Of a stretch of 64,000 nucleotides of DNA, positions 17,577 to 25,731 are shown piece by piece (the first letter of the stretch is position 1; every line of letters begins with the position of its first letter). Source of the DNA: Bacteroidales bacterium (GTDB lineage Bacteria > Bacteroidota > Bacteroidia > Bacteroidales > UBA932). The stretch is taken from NCBI GenBank assembly GCA_024398105.1, contig JAKSJP010000012.1, positions 1-64,000 of the forward strand. The letters run 5' to 3'. Below the pieces are notes generated by a model. The model made no database searches, was not told the origin of the DNA, and saw nothing but the letters and a program-made list of their open reading frames with translations. The position numbers and the translations under genes are program-made.

Positions 17577-18980
17577 TTAGAAATTGAAATAGTTCTTTGC
17601 GTTGTAGTATGAGATGTCCTTGACCATCTGGCTGATTCTCTCCATCTCGCCCGAAGGAAGCTTACCGTTCTCGATATCAGCTCCGATCAGGTCGCAGAGT
17701 ATACGTCGGAAATATTCGTGACGGGTGTAGCTGACGAAGCTGCGCGAATCGGTGAGCATGCCCACGAAGCGCGGGAGCAGTCCGAGTACAGAAAGTGCGT
17801 TCATCTGCTTGCGCATTCCGTCTTCCTGGTCGAGGAACCACCATCCCGACCCGTACTGCATCTTGCCCGGAATGCTGCCGTCGTTGAAGTTGTAAGCCAT
17901 GGTGATGACTGTCTCGACGTCTTTCGGATTGAGACAGTAGAGTATGGTCTTAGCGAGCTTGCCCTCGCTGTCGAGCCTGTCGAAGAAGCGGTTTCCGGCC
18001 TCGGCGCACTGAAGGTCGAGGATCGAGTCTGTACCTGCGTCAGGTCCGAAGCTTCTCATCAGACTGCTGCGGTTGTTCCTGATCACACCCATGTGGAACT
18101 GCTGAGCCCATCCTGACTCTGCATCCATGACTGCGAGGTCGTGCAATCCGGCGCTGCGGAATTTCTCAAGTTCCTCTGCATCAGGAGCCTGTCCTGACAT
18201 TACCTTGCTGAAGATCGCCTCTATCTCGCTTTCAGTATAGTCGGCGGCGTGGAAAGTGTCGAGTCCGTGGTCCGAGAGCCTGCAGCCCGCCATCTCGAAA
18301 TAGAGGTGGCGTTTCCTCAGGGCCTCGACCATGTCGGAGTATGTCCTGATCTCCATGTCCGCAGCCTCGCCGAGCTTCTCGACATAGTCCTTGTACGCGG
18401 CTGGATTTTCAATCGCTATGGCCTTGTCAGGACGCCATGTAGGCAGCACCTTCGTGCCGAACGGTTCCTCGGCGATCTTCTTGTGCCAGCGCAGGTCGTC
18501 GACCGGGTCGTCGGTGGTGCAGATGGCCTCCACGTTGAACTTGCGGATAAGTCCTTTCGCGCTGAACCCTGGCTGTGCGAGCATGCTGTTGCATTCCTCG
18601 AAAATCTCCCTGGCGGTGGCAGGGGAGAGGGTCTTTTCGATTCCGAAGGTTCTCATGAGCTCGATGTGGGTCCAATGGTAGAGAGGGTTCCTCATCGTGT
18701 AAGGCACCGTCTCTGCCCACTTCTCGAATTTCTCCCAGGCCGGAGCGTCTCCGGTAACGTACTTCTCTGCTACGCCGTTTGCCCTGAGCGCACGCCACTT
18801 GTAGTGGTCGCCGCTGAGCCAGAGATCGGAGATGTCCCTGAAGCGGATATCCTCCGCTATCTGCTGAGGGTTGAGGTGACAGTGGTAATCAATGATAGGA
18901 AGGCCTTCGGCATTCTCGTGGTAAAGAGATCTCGCTGCCTCGTTGGTGAGCATGAAATCGTCGTGGATGAATCTGGACAT
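17577..18980 (-). CDS. uxaC: Glucuronate/galacturonate isomerase
   Basis: Uronate isomerase of the amidohydrolase superfamily: D-galacturonate to D-tagaturonate and D-glucuronate to D-fructuronate. The 467-aa length is standard. Signatures are FMLTNEAARSLYHENAEGLPIIDYHCHLNP with the metal-binding HxH, AICTTDDPVDDLRWHKKI, HFEMAGCRLSDHG-like text near the middle, and SRSFVSYTRHEYFRRILCDLIG near the end. It is the first gene of a minus-strand pair with uxaA and is transcribed divergently from uxaB. D-tagaturonate is the point where the proposed L-galactose branch would join. Confidence 0.96.
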   Translation of the reverse strand: MSRFIHDDFMLTNEAARSLYHENAEGLPIIDYHCHLNPQQIAEDIRFRDISDLWLSGDHYKWRALRANGVAEKYVTGDAPAWEKFEKWAETVPYTMRNPLYHWTHIELMRTFGIEKTLSPATAREIFEECNSMLAQPGFSAKGLIRKFNVEAICTTDDPVDDLRWHKKIAEEPFGTKVLPTWRPDKAIAIENPAAYKDYVEKLGEAADMEIRTYSDMVEALRKRHLYFEMAGCRLSDHGLDTFHAADYTESEIEAIFSKVMSGQAPDAEELEKFRSAGLHDLAVMDAESGWAQQFHMGVIRNNRSSLMRSFGPDAGTDSILDLQCAEAGNRFFDRLDSEGKLAKTILYCLNPKDVETVITMAYNFNDGSIPGKMQYGSGWWFLDQEDGMRKQMNALSVLGLLPRFVGMLTDSRSFVSYTRHEYFRRILCDLIGADIENGKLPSGEMERISQMVKDISYYNAKNYFNF

Positions 18981-19039
18981 AGTTATCGTAATGCTTTTTT
19001 GTCGTGTGAATGAACAAATCTAATTATTTTTTCGCCGTA

Positions 19040-19059
19040 TTCCGTGTACGAGCACGGAA
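19040..19059. promoter_or_regulatory. Palindromic operator candidate between uxaC and uxaB
   Basis: Perfect inverted repeat TTCCGTG-TACGAG-CACGGAA, centred in the 133-bp gap between divergent uxaC and uxaB. The two-fold symmetry and position suit a dimeric repressor controlling both operons. No cognate regulator is encoded next to it. Confidence 0.6.
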
Positions 19060-19113
19060 AAATTGTTAATTTTGAAGATATTATAAAAATTGTCAATAAT
19101 AACACAGAGAAAT

Positions 19114-20553
19114 ATGGAACAGCTTAACAGAACAACGGCGGCAAGACCGGACAACCGTGTTGAGAAGATAATACAGTTCGGAGAAGGAAACTTCCTCAGG
19201 GCATTCATTGACTGGATCATCTGGAAGACAGACCAGAAGACTGATTTCAATGCTTCTGTAGTCGTCATCCAGCCTATCGACAGGGGACTCGTGGACGTGC
19301 TCAACGAGCAGGAGGGACTCTATCACCTCAACCTTCAGGGTATCGACGAGGGCAAGGCAGTCGACTCAGTGGAGATGATCGACGTGATCAGCCGTGGAAT
19401 CAATCCTTACAGGGATTTCGAGGACTATCTCCGTCTTGCGGAGCAGCCTGAGATCCGTTTCGTGATCTCCAACACGACAGAGGCCGGCATCGCTTTCGAC
19501 CCTGCATGCAAGTTCGAGGACAAGCCTGCGCTCTCATATCCTGGCAAGCTCGTCCAGCTTCTGTACCATCGCTTCGAGACATTCAAGGGCGACATGGGCA
19601 AGGGACTCATCATCTTCCCATGCGAGCTCATCTTCGAGAACGGAAAGCATCTCAAGGAGTGCATCCGTCAGTATATCCAGCTCTGGAACCTCGGCGAGGA
19701 GTTCTCGCAGTGGTTCGAGAACGCCTGCGGAGTCTACAGCACTCTCGTAGACCGTATCGTTCCTGGCTATCCGAAGGATACGGCAGACCAGCTCAAGGAA
19801 AGGACAGGCTTCGACGACAAGCTTCTCGACAAGGCTGAGATCTTCCATCTCTGGGTCATCGAGGCTCCACAGGAGATCGCCGATGAATTCCCTGCAGACA
19901 AGGCCGGACTCCATGTCCTCTTCGTTCCTTCAGAGGCTCCTTACCATGAGCGTAAGGTGACCCTCCTCAACGGTCCTCATACCGTCCTCAGCCCTGTGGG
20001 CTACCTCAGCGGCCTCAACACGGTACGCGAGTGCTGCGAGGACGAGGTCGTAGGAAAGTTCGTCAACAAGGTGATGTACGAGGAACTCATGGAGACCCTC
20101 AATCTTCCTAAGGATGAACTCAGGAAGTTCGCCGACGACGTGAAGGACCGCTTCGTGAACCCATATGTGAAGCACTTCGTGACCAGCATCATGCTCAACT
20201 CGTTCCCTAAGTTCCGCACCCGCGACCTTCCTGGAATCAAGACCTATCTCGAGCGCAAGGGCGAGCTCCCTCAGGGCCTCGTCTTCGGTCTCGCAGCGAT
20301 CGCGACCTACTACAAGGGCGGAAAGAGGGGAGAGGACGAGATCGTTCCTAACGACGATCCTAGGATCATGGCAACCCTCGAGGGCCTGTGGTCTGCCGGA
20401 AACTTCCGTACTGTCGCTGAGGGCGTCCTCGCAGACGAGTTCATCTGGGGCGAGAACCTCAACCTCATCCCTGGCCTTACCGACCTTCTCGAGAAGGACC
20501 TCAGGCTCATCGCCGACAAGGGCATGAAGGCCGCTGTCGCTACAATTCTGTAA
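19114..20553 (+). CDS. uxaB: Tagaturonate reductase (altronate oxidoreductase)
   Basis: NADH-dependent reduction of D-tagaturonate to D-altronate, by a long-chain mannitol-dehydrogenase-family enzyme. The ATG at 19114 gives 479 aa; the upstream in-frame TTG at 19090 would add only eight unconserved residues. The Rossmann start KIIQFGEGNFLRAFIDW is characteristic (G-x-G-x-F-x-R), followed by FVISNTTEAGI, FPCELIFENGKHLKECI and VTLLNGPHTVLSPVGYLSGL, with the catalytic Lys in the ERKVTLLNG region. It starts a run of closely spaced plus-strand genes (uxaB, kdgK, aldolase, exuT). A palindromic operator candidate lies about 55 bases upstream. Confidence 0.95.
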   Translation: MEQLNRTTAARPDNRVEKIIQFGEGNFLRAFIDWIIWKTDQKTDFNASVVVIQPIDRGLVDVLNEQEGLYHLNLQGIDEGKAVDSVEMIDVISRGINPYRDFEDYLRLAEQPEIRFVISNTTEAGIAFDPACKFEDKPALSYPGKLVQLLYHRFETFKGDMGKGLIIFPCELIFENGKHLKECIRQYIQLWNLGEEFSQWFENACGVYSTLVDRIVPGYPKDTADQLKERTGFDDKLLDKAEIFHLWVIEAPQEIADEFPADKAGLHVLFVPSEAPYHERKVTLLNGPHTVLSPVGYLSGLNTVRECCEDEVVGKFVNKVMYEELMETLNLPKDELRKFADDVKDRFVNPYVKHFVTSIMLNSFPKFRTRDLPGIKTYLERKGELPQGLVFGLAAIATYYKGGKRGEDEIVPNDDPRIMATLEGLWSAGNFRTVAEGVLADEFIWGENLNLIPGLTDLLEKDLRLIADKGMKAAVATIL

Positions 20554-20606
20554 ATTGCCCTGGAACAGGGTACCATGAAACCGGAAATAAAGAAAAAGAA
20601 TATAAA

Positions 20607-21632
20607 ATGGCAAAAATCATCACATTCGGAGAAGTAATGCTCCGACTCAGCCCAGAAGGACAGGACCGTTTCGTCCAGTCAGAGGCTCTCCGTATCATCC
20701 CAGGCGGCGGCGAGGCAAATGTCGCTGTCAGCCTTGCAAACTATGGCCATGATGCATATTTCGTGTCAAAGCTCCCTGCCCACGAGATCGGACAGATCGC
20801 TGTGAACGGACTCCGTCGCTATGGAGTGAAGACTGACTATATCACACGTGGCGGTGACAGGATCGGTCTCTATTACTGCGAGACAGGTGCTTCAATGCGC
20901 CCTTCAAAGGTCATCTATGACCGCGCACATTCAGCTATCGCCGAGGCGGATCCTAGGGATTTCGATTTCGACGCTATCATGGAAGGTGCAAGCTGGTTCC
21001 ACTGGTCAGGCATCACTCCTGCCATCTCGGACAAGGCCGCTGAGCTTACAAAGCTCGCATGCCAGGCTGCAAAGCGCCATGGCGTCATCGTGTCTGTGGA
21101 CCTCAACTTCCGCAAGAAGCTCTGGACTTCAGAGAAGGCCATCTCGATCATGCGTCCTCTCATGGAGTATGTGGACGTCTGCATCGGAAACGAGGAGGAT
21201 GCAGAGCTCTGTCTCGGCTTCAAGCCTGAGGCTGACGTAGAAGGCGGCGAGACCAACGCTGCAGGCTACGAGGGAATCTTCCGTCAGATGAAGGAGCAGT
21301 TCGGCTTCAAGTATGTCGTGTCTACCCTCCGCGAGTCATTCTCTGCTACACACAACGGCTGGAAGGCTCTCATCTATGACGGCAATGAGTTCTACCAGAG
21401 CAAGCGCTACGACATCAACCCTATCATCGACAGAGTGGGTGGCGGCGATTCATTCTCAGGCGGTCTCATCCACGGAATGCTCAAGTATCCTGACAACCAG
21501 GGCGCTGCTCTTGAGTTCGCAGTCGCTGCATCGGCGCTCAAGCATACTATCAACGGCGATTTCAACCAGGTAAGCGAGGCAGAGGTACTTGCTCTCGCAG
21601 GTGGAAGTGCAAACGGAAGAGTACAGCGCTAG
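20607..21632 (+). CDS. kdgK: 2-keto-3-deoxygluconate kinase (PfkB family)
   Basis: ATP-dependent phosphorylation of KDG to KDPG. A 341-aa ribokinase/PfkB-fold protein: N-terminal ITFGEVMLRLSPEG, the GGGEANVAVSLANYG sugar-binding motif near residue 33, and the C-terminal PfkB signature with the catalytic Asp in DRVGGGDSFSGGLIHGML. The insertion RSMRPS-like segment (GASMRPSKVIYDR) is typical of KDG kinases. It lies 53 bases after uxaB and 38 before the aldolase, as expected for the same pathway. Confidence 0.93.
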   Translation: MAKIITFGEVMLRLSPEGQDRFVQSEALRIIPGGGEANVAVSLANYGHDAYFVSKLPAHEIGQIAVNGLRRYGVKTDYITRGGDRIGLYYCETGASMRPSKVIYDRAHSAIAEADPRDFDFDAIMEGASWFHWSGITPAISDKAAELTKLACQAAKRHGVIVSVDLNFRKKLWTSEKAISIMRPLMEYVDVCIGNEEDAELCLGFKPEADVEGGETNAAGYEGIFRQMKEQFGFKYVVSTLRESFSATHNGWKALIYDGNEFYQSKRYDINPIIDRVGGGDSFSGGLIHGMLKYPDNQGAALEFAVAASALKHTINGDFNQVSEAEVLALAGGSANGRVQR

Positions 21633-21670
21633 CAGAAGCTGTACGTGTAATTTAATCTGGCATTATCAGT

Positions 21671-22336
21671 ATGGCAAAGTATACTAAGCTCCAGGTCATC
21701 CAGACCATGAAGGAGACCGGAATGGTCCCAGTATTCTATAACGGCGACGTCGAGATCTCGAAGCAGGTCCTCAAGGCTTGCTACGAAGGTGGCGTACGTG
21801 CATTCGAGTTCACAAACCGCGGCGATTTCGCGCAGGAAGTATTCGGCGAGCTCGTCAAGTTCGCAAACAAGGAGCTCCCGGGAATGATCGTGGGAGTCGG
21901 CTCAGTAGTGGATCCTGCGACGGCAGCCCTCTACATCCAGCTCGGTGCGAACTTCGTGGTAGGTCCGCTCTTCAACCCTGCAATCGCCCCGATCTGCAAC
22001 CGCAGGCTCATCCCTTACTGCCCAGGCTGCGGCAGCGTCTCTGAGGTAGGCGCGGCCCAGGAGGCAGGATGCGACCTCTGCAAGGTGTTCCCTGGCGATG
22101 TCCTCGGACCTAAGTTCGTCAAGGGTCTCAGGGCTCCTATGCCATGGAGCCAGATCATGGTGACCGGTGGTGTGAAGCCTGAGAAGGAGAACCTCGCAGG
22201 CTGGTTCGGCGCAGGTGTCACCTGTGTCGGAATGGGATCTAACCTCTTCCCTAAGGACGTGATCGCAGCAGGCGAGTGGTCAAAGATCACCGAACTCTGC
22301 CGCGGAGCGCTTGACATCATCGCAGAAGTGAGATAA
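21671..22336 (+). CDS. eda: KDPG/KHG aldolase
   Basis: Class I aldolase cleaving 2-keto-3-deoxy-6-phosphogluconate to pyruvate and glyceraldehyde 3-phosphate, the last step of the hexuronate route. The 221-aa TIM barrel shows [70 protein letters not shown], and the Schiff-base Lys in [19 protein letters not shown], with VTGGVKPE binding phosphate. Slightly longer than E. coli Eda, as is common in Bacteroidetes. It sits between kdgK and exuT. Confidence 0.94.
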   Translation: MAKYTKLQVIQTMKETGMVPVFYNGDVEISKQVLKACYEGGVRAFEFTNRGDFAQEVFGELVKFANKELPGMIVGVGSVVDPATAALYIQLGANFVVGPLFNPAIAPICNRRLIPYCPGCGSVSEVGAAQEAGCDLCKVFPGDVLGPKFVKGLRAPMPWSQIMVTGGVKPEKENLAGWFGAGVTCVGMGSNLFPKDVIAAGEWSKITELCRGALDIIAEVR

Positions 22337-22362
22337 ATTCTTTAACAATAACCACATACCGA

Positions 22363-23808
22363 ATGGATACACAGAAAAAACTGATGACAAACTGGAGATG
22401 GTGGATATGCAGCCTTCTCTTCGTGGCGACTACCGTCAACTATCTTGACAGGCAGGTCTTGTCGCTGACAGCAAAGGAATTCATCTATCCTGACTTCCAC
22501 TGGACCGATGCCAACTATGGTATCATTACCTCATACTTCTCTCTCTTCTATGCGTTCTGTACCCTTTTCGTCGGCAAGTTCGTCGACTGGATCGGCACCA
22601 AGAAGGGATATCTCATCGCTATCGGACTCTGGAGCACAGCAGCATGTCTTCATGCCCTCTGCGGTGTCGCTACCCAGTGGGTCCATGGCTATGAGAGCCT
22701 CGAGGCGATGCGCATGGTCGAGGACGGAACAGCTGCGGCTACAGCCATCGCCAGCACCGGTGTGTGGTTCTTCCTCTGCTGCCGAGCACTTCTCGGACTT
22801 GGAGAGAGCGGAAACTTCCCTGCAGCGATCAAGGTGACTGCAGAGTATTTCCCTAAGAAAGACCGTGCATTCGCTACTTCTATCTTCAACTCAGGTGCGT
22901 CTGTAGGTGCTCTCGTGGCTCCGCTCGTGATCCCGCCGCTTGCAAAGGCATTGGGCTGGGAATGGGCGTTCATCATCATCGGTGCCCTCGGATTCATCTG
23001 GATCGGATTCTTCGTCAAGTGGTATGAGAAGCCGGAAGTCTCAAAGCATGTCAACGAGGCTGAGCTTGAGTACATCCACCAGGACGACGCGGACTTCGTC
23101 GTGGCAGAGGCAAAGCCTGCCCAGGAGAAGTCAGTATCCTTCCTCCGTTGCCTTACATTCAAGCAGACATGGAGCTTCTGCGCCGGCAAGTTCTTCTCTG
23201 ACGGTGTGTGGTGGTTCATGCTTTTCTGGGCTCCTGCATATTTCCAGGATGTCTATGGCTACAAGGCGTCGTCAGGAAAGGGAATGCTCCTTATCATGAC
23301 ACTCTACTTCATCGTGACATTCCTCTCGATCGCTCTCTGCAAGCTTCCGAACTACTTCGTGGACAAGAAGGGCATGGAGATCTACTCAGGCCGTATGCGC
23401 GCGATGTTCCTCATCGCCCTCATTCCGCTCGTAGGACTCCTTGCACAGCCACTCGGCGCTTATTCAGCATGGTGGCCTGCAATCATCATCGGTCTTGTAG
23501 GAGCGGGACATCAGGCATGGTCTGCGAACATCTTCTCGACTATCGGTGACATGTTCCCTAAGAGTGCCGTCGCTACTATCGTAGGTATCGGAACCATGGC
23601 TGGTGGTATCAGCTCATTCCTCATCAACAGACTCTCCGGCAAGTTCTTCGTCTATGCGGAGGGACTCGGCAGCGAGTTCTCGTTCATGGGATTCGAAGGT
23701 AAGCCTGCAGCTTATTTCATCGTCTTCTGCGTGTGTGCAGTCTGCTACCTTCTCGGCTGGACCATCATGAAGGCGCTCGTACCTAAGTACAAGCCAATCG
23801 AAGATTAA
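22363..23808 (+). CDS. exuT: Hexuronate transporter, MFS, ExuT family
   Basis: Inner-membrane H+-coupled permease of the anion:cation symporter branch, which carries D-galacturonate, D-glucuronate and related acids. The 481-aa protein has about twelve hydrophobic segments, the family start RWWICSLLFVATTVNYLDRQVLS, LLGLGESGNFPAAIKVTAEYFPKKDRA and FNSGASVGALVAPLVIP. Its place after uxaB-kdgK-eda (26 bases) fits uptake of the pathway substrate. Its stop overlaps the next start (TAATG at 23806-23810), indicating translational coupling with the NUDIX gene. L-galactonate or tagaturonate uptake would also fit. Confidence 0.92.
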   Translation: MDTQKKLMTNWRWWICSLLFVATTVNYLDRQVLSLTAKEFIYPDFHWTDANYGIITSYFSLFYAFCTLFVGKFVDWIGTKKGYLIAIGLWSTAACLHALCGVATQWVHGYESLEAMRMVEDGTAAATAIASTGVWFFLCCRALLGLGESGNFPAAIKVTAEYFPKKDRAFATSIFNSGASVGALVAPLVIPPLAKALGWEWAFIIIGALGFIWIGFFVKWYEKPEVSKHVNEAELEYIHQDDADFVVAEAKPAQEKSVSFLRCLTFKQTWSFCAGKFFSDGVWWFMLFWAPAYFQDVYGYKASSGKGMLLIMTLYFIVTFLSIALCKLPNYFVDKKGMEIYSGRMRAMFLIALIPLVGLLAQPLGAYSAWWPAIIIGLVGAGHQAWSANIFSTIGDMFPKSAVATIVGIGTMAGGISSFLINRLSGKFFVYAEGLGSEFSFMGFEGKPAAYFIVFCVCAVCYLLGWTIMKALVPKYKPIED

Positions 23809-24395
23809 TGGAACTTATCTATCCTCCATATCTCGCTCCGCTCTATCCTCTTCCTAATGTAGATACTCCAGAGGTGGAGATAAAGCGGGGCGAAGAGATC
23901 TTTCCGGTCGTGGAGCCCAACGGGCTGGTCATCGGCCGGATGTCTCGTTCTTATGCCCACAGCGGATGCATGGTGCTTCACCCGGTGATCCACCTCCATC
24001 TGATCAACCGCAAAGGTGAACTCTACCTGCAGAAAAGGTCGATGAAGAAAAACCTTCTCCCAGGTTACTGGGATACTGCCGTAGGCGGCCATATCAGCTA
24101 TGGCGAGGCGGTCCTCGAAGCCCTCTACAGAGAGGCATCGGAGGAACTCGGCCTGACTGAGTTCAATCCCGTGCCGGTCATGGCATACACTTTCCAGAAT
24201 CCTCGTGAGAAAGAAATCGCCGCAGTCTTTGCTGCTATAGGAGATTTCGAGCCTGTCCCTGACAGGGATGAGGTCGATGAGGGACGATGGTTCAGTTTCA
24301 AGGAAATACGCTCGATGATAGGCAAGGATGTCCTGACACCGAACTTCGAGAGCGAGTTCCTCAAGATCTACAAGCAGCTCCAGGCTCTGCTATAA
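23808..24395 (+). CDS. NUDIX hydrolase
   Basis: A 195-aa nucleotide-diphosphate hydrolase-fold protein. An N-terminal strand region precedes the Nudix domain, and the Nudix box is GGHISYGEAVLEALYREASEELGL (about residues 85-108), with REASEEL as its REx2EExGx core. Before it, LINRKGELYLQKRSMKKNLLPGYWDTA resembles isopentenyl-diphosphate isomerase and related Nudix enzymes, but the active-site set of that enzyme is not complete to my reading. It is coupled to exuT by a one-base overlap and lies 15 bases before the GT2 gene. Substrate unknown. Confidence 0.88.
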   Translation: MELIYPPYLAPLYPLPNVDTPEVEIKRGEEIFPVVEPNGLVIGRMSRSYAHSGCMVLHPVIHLHLINRKGELYLQKRSMKKNLLPGYWDTAVGGHISYGEAVLEALYREASEELGLTEFNPVPVMAYTFQNPREKEIAAVFAAIGDFEPVPDRDEVDEGRWFSFKEIRSMIGKDVLTPNFESEFLKIYKQLQALL

Positions 24396-24410
24396 AGTAA
24401 TTCTGAAGAT

Positions 24411-25730
24411 ATGACAGTCAATCTACCTTTCCTGACATCAGCGAAGGCCCTTTCGGACCTTGCCGCAACAATCGAAGGTGATTATTTCATCGCATATATA
24501 GGCAACAACAGTATAGTCCCTGGCCAGAACATGGAACAGAGGCTCACCCAGGTTGCCCTCTGGTCCGGTGCTGACATGGTCTATGCGGACCACTACGACC
24601 TGCATGTTGCGGAGGACGGCTCGACAAAGCGTGTCGCACATCCTCTGATCGATTGCCAGGACGGCGCGCTCAGGGACGACTTTGATTTCGGTCAGGTCGT
24701 GCTCTATCGTACCGAGGCATTCCTGGAGGCCGTGGCCAAGATGGACCAGTCCCTGGTGTGGGGAGCGCTCTACGACCTCAGGCTCCGTCTCGGAAAGAAA
24801 GTCAGGGTCAACGAATACCTCTATTCGTCGACCGTGTCTGACATGAGGGCTTCCGGCGAGAAGCAGTTTGACTATGTCAACCCTCGCAACAGGGAAGTGC
24901 AGATCGAGATGGAAAAGATCTGTACGGAACATCTTAGGCGCATAGGTGCATGGCTTCCTGAAAGGGAAGGAGTTCCTGCGCTGTCCGATGCTGATTTCCC
25001 TTGTGAGGCATCTGTGATCATCCCGGTGTTCAACAGGGTGCGCACCGTGGCAGACGCCGTCAGGAGTGCACTTTCACAGACAACGGATTTCCAGTACAAT
25101 GTCATAGTTGTCGACAACCATTCCACAGACGGTACGACCGAGCTGCTTGACGCGATCGATGACCCTCGTCTTGTCCATGTCATCCCTCAGAGGAACGATC
25201 TTGGAATCGGCGGTTGCTGGAACCTTGGCGTCGACGATCCTCGCTGCGGACGCTATGCTGTCCAGCTCGACAGCGACGATGTCTACAGCGGACCTGACAC
25301 TCTCCAGAAAGTCATAGACAAGTTCAGGGAGGAGAAGGCTGCCATGGTCATCGGCTCATATCTGATGACCGATTTCAATATGGACACTATTCCTCCGGGA
25401 ATAATAGACCACAAGGAATGGACGGCGGAGAACGGCCACAACAACGCGCTTCGCATCAATGGCCTCGGAGCTCCGAGAGCCTTCGACGTCGCTCTCCTGC
25501 GTACGATCGGCTTCCCGAACGTCAGCTATGGAGAGGACTATGCAGTCGGACTTAGGCTCTGCAGGGAATACCGTATCTCAAGGGTATGGGAACCTCTCTA
25601 CTGCTGCAGGCGCTGGGAAGGCAATTCTGACGCAGCGCTCAGCATCGAGAAGGTCAATGCCAACAATGTCTATAAGGACAGGATCAGGACCTGGGAACTC
25701 GAGGCGAGGATAGCCATGAACAAGGCGTAG
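24411..25730 (+). CDS. Family 2 glycosyltransferase
   Basis: Cytoplasmic GT-A fold sugar transferase, 439 aa. The GT2 core lies in the C-terminal two thirds: [22 protein letters not shown] (about residue 200), [13 protein letters not shown], the metal-binding DxD-like VQLDSDDVY, and the acceptor-side [13 protein letters not shown] with the ED catalytic pair. The first 190 residues also resemble a divergent GT2 half ([37 protein letters not shown]), so the protein may be a tandem in which only the second half keeps the full motif. One base separates it from the HIT-SpoIID fusion gene. Donor and acceptor unknown. Confidence 0.82.
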   Translation: MTVNLPFLTSAKALSDLAATIEGDYFIAYIGNNSIVPGQNMEQRLTQVALWSGADMVYADHYDLHVAEDGSTKRVAHPLIDCQDGALRDDFDFGQVVLYRTEAFLEAVAKMDQSLVWGALYDLRLRLGKKVRVNEYLYSSTVSDMRASGEKQFDYVNPRNREVQIEMEKICTEHLRRIGAWLPEREGVPALSDADFPCEASVIIPVFNRVRTVADAVRSALSQTTDFQYNVIVVDNHSTDGTTELLDAIDDPRLVHVIPQRNDLGIGGCWNLGVDDPRCGRYAVQLDSDDVYSGPDTLQKVIDKFREEKAAMVIGSYLMTDFNMDTIPPGIIDHKEWTAENGHNNALRINGLGAPRAFDVALLRTIGFPNVSYGEDYAVGLRLCREYRISRVWEPLYCCRRWEGNSDAALSIEKVNANNVYKDRIRTWELEARIAMNKA

Positions 25731-25731
25731 G

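Noticed and set aside
18249-19013. Long open frame on the plus strand, antisense to uxaC
   Set aside because: The minus-strand frame is a complete uronate isomerase. The antisense frame has no recognisable motif and follows the codon pattern of uxaC.
19930-20613. 227-codon open frame antisense to uxaB
   Set aside because: uxaB is intact with all family motifs. The antisense frame is a by-product of its biased codons.
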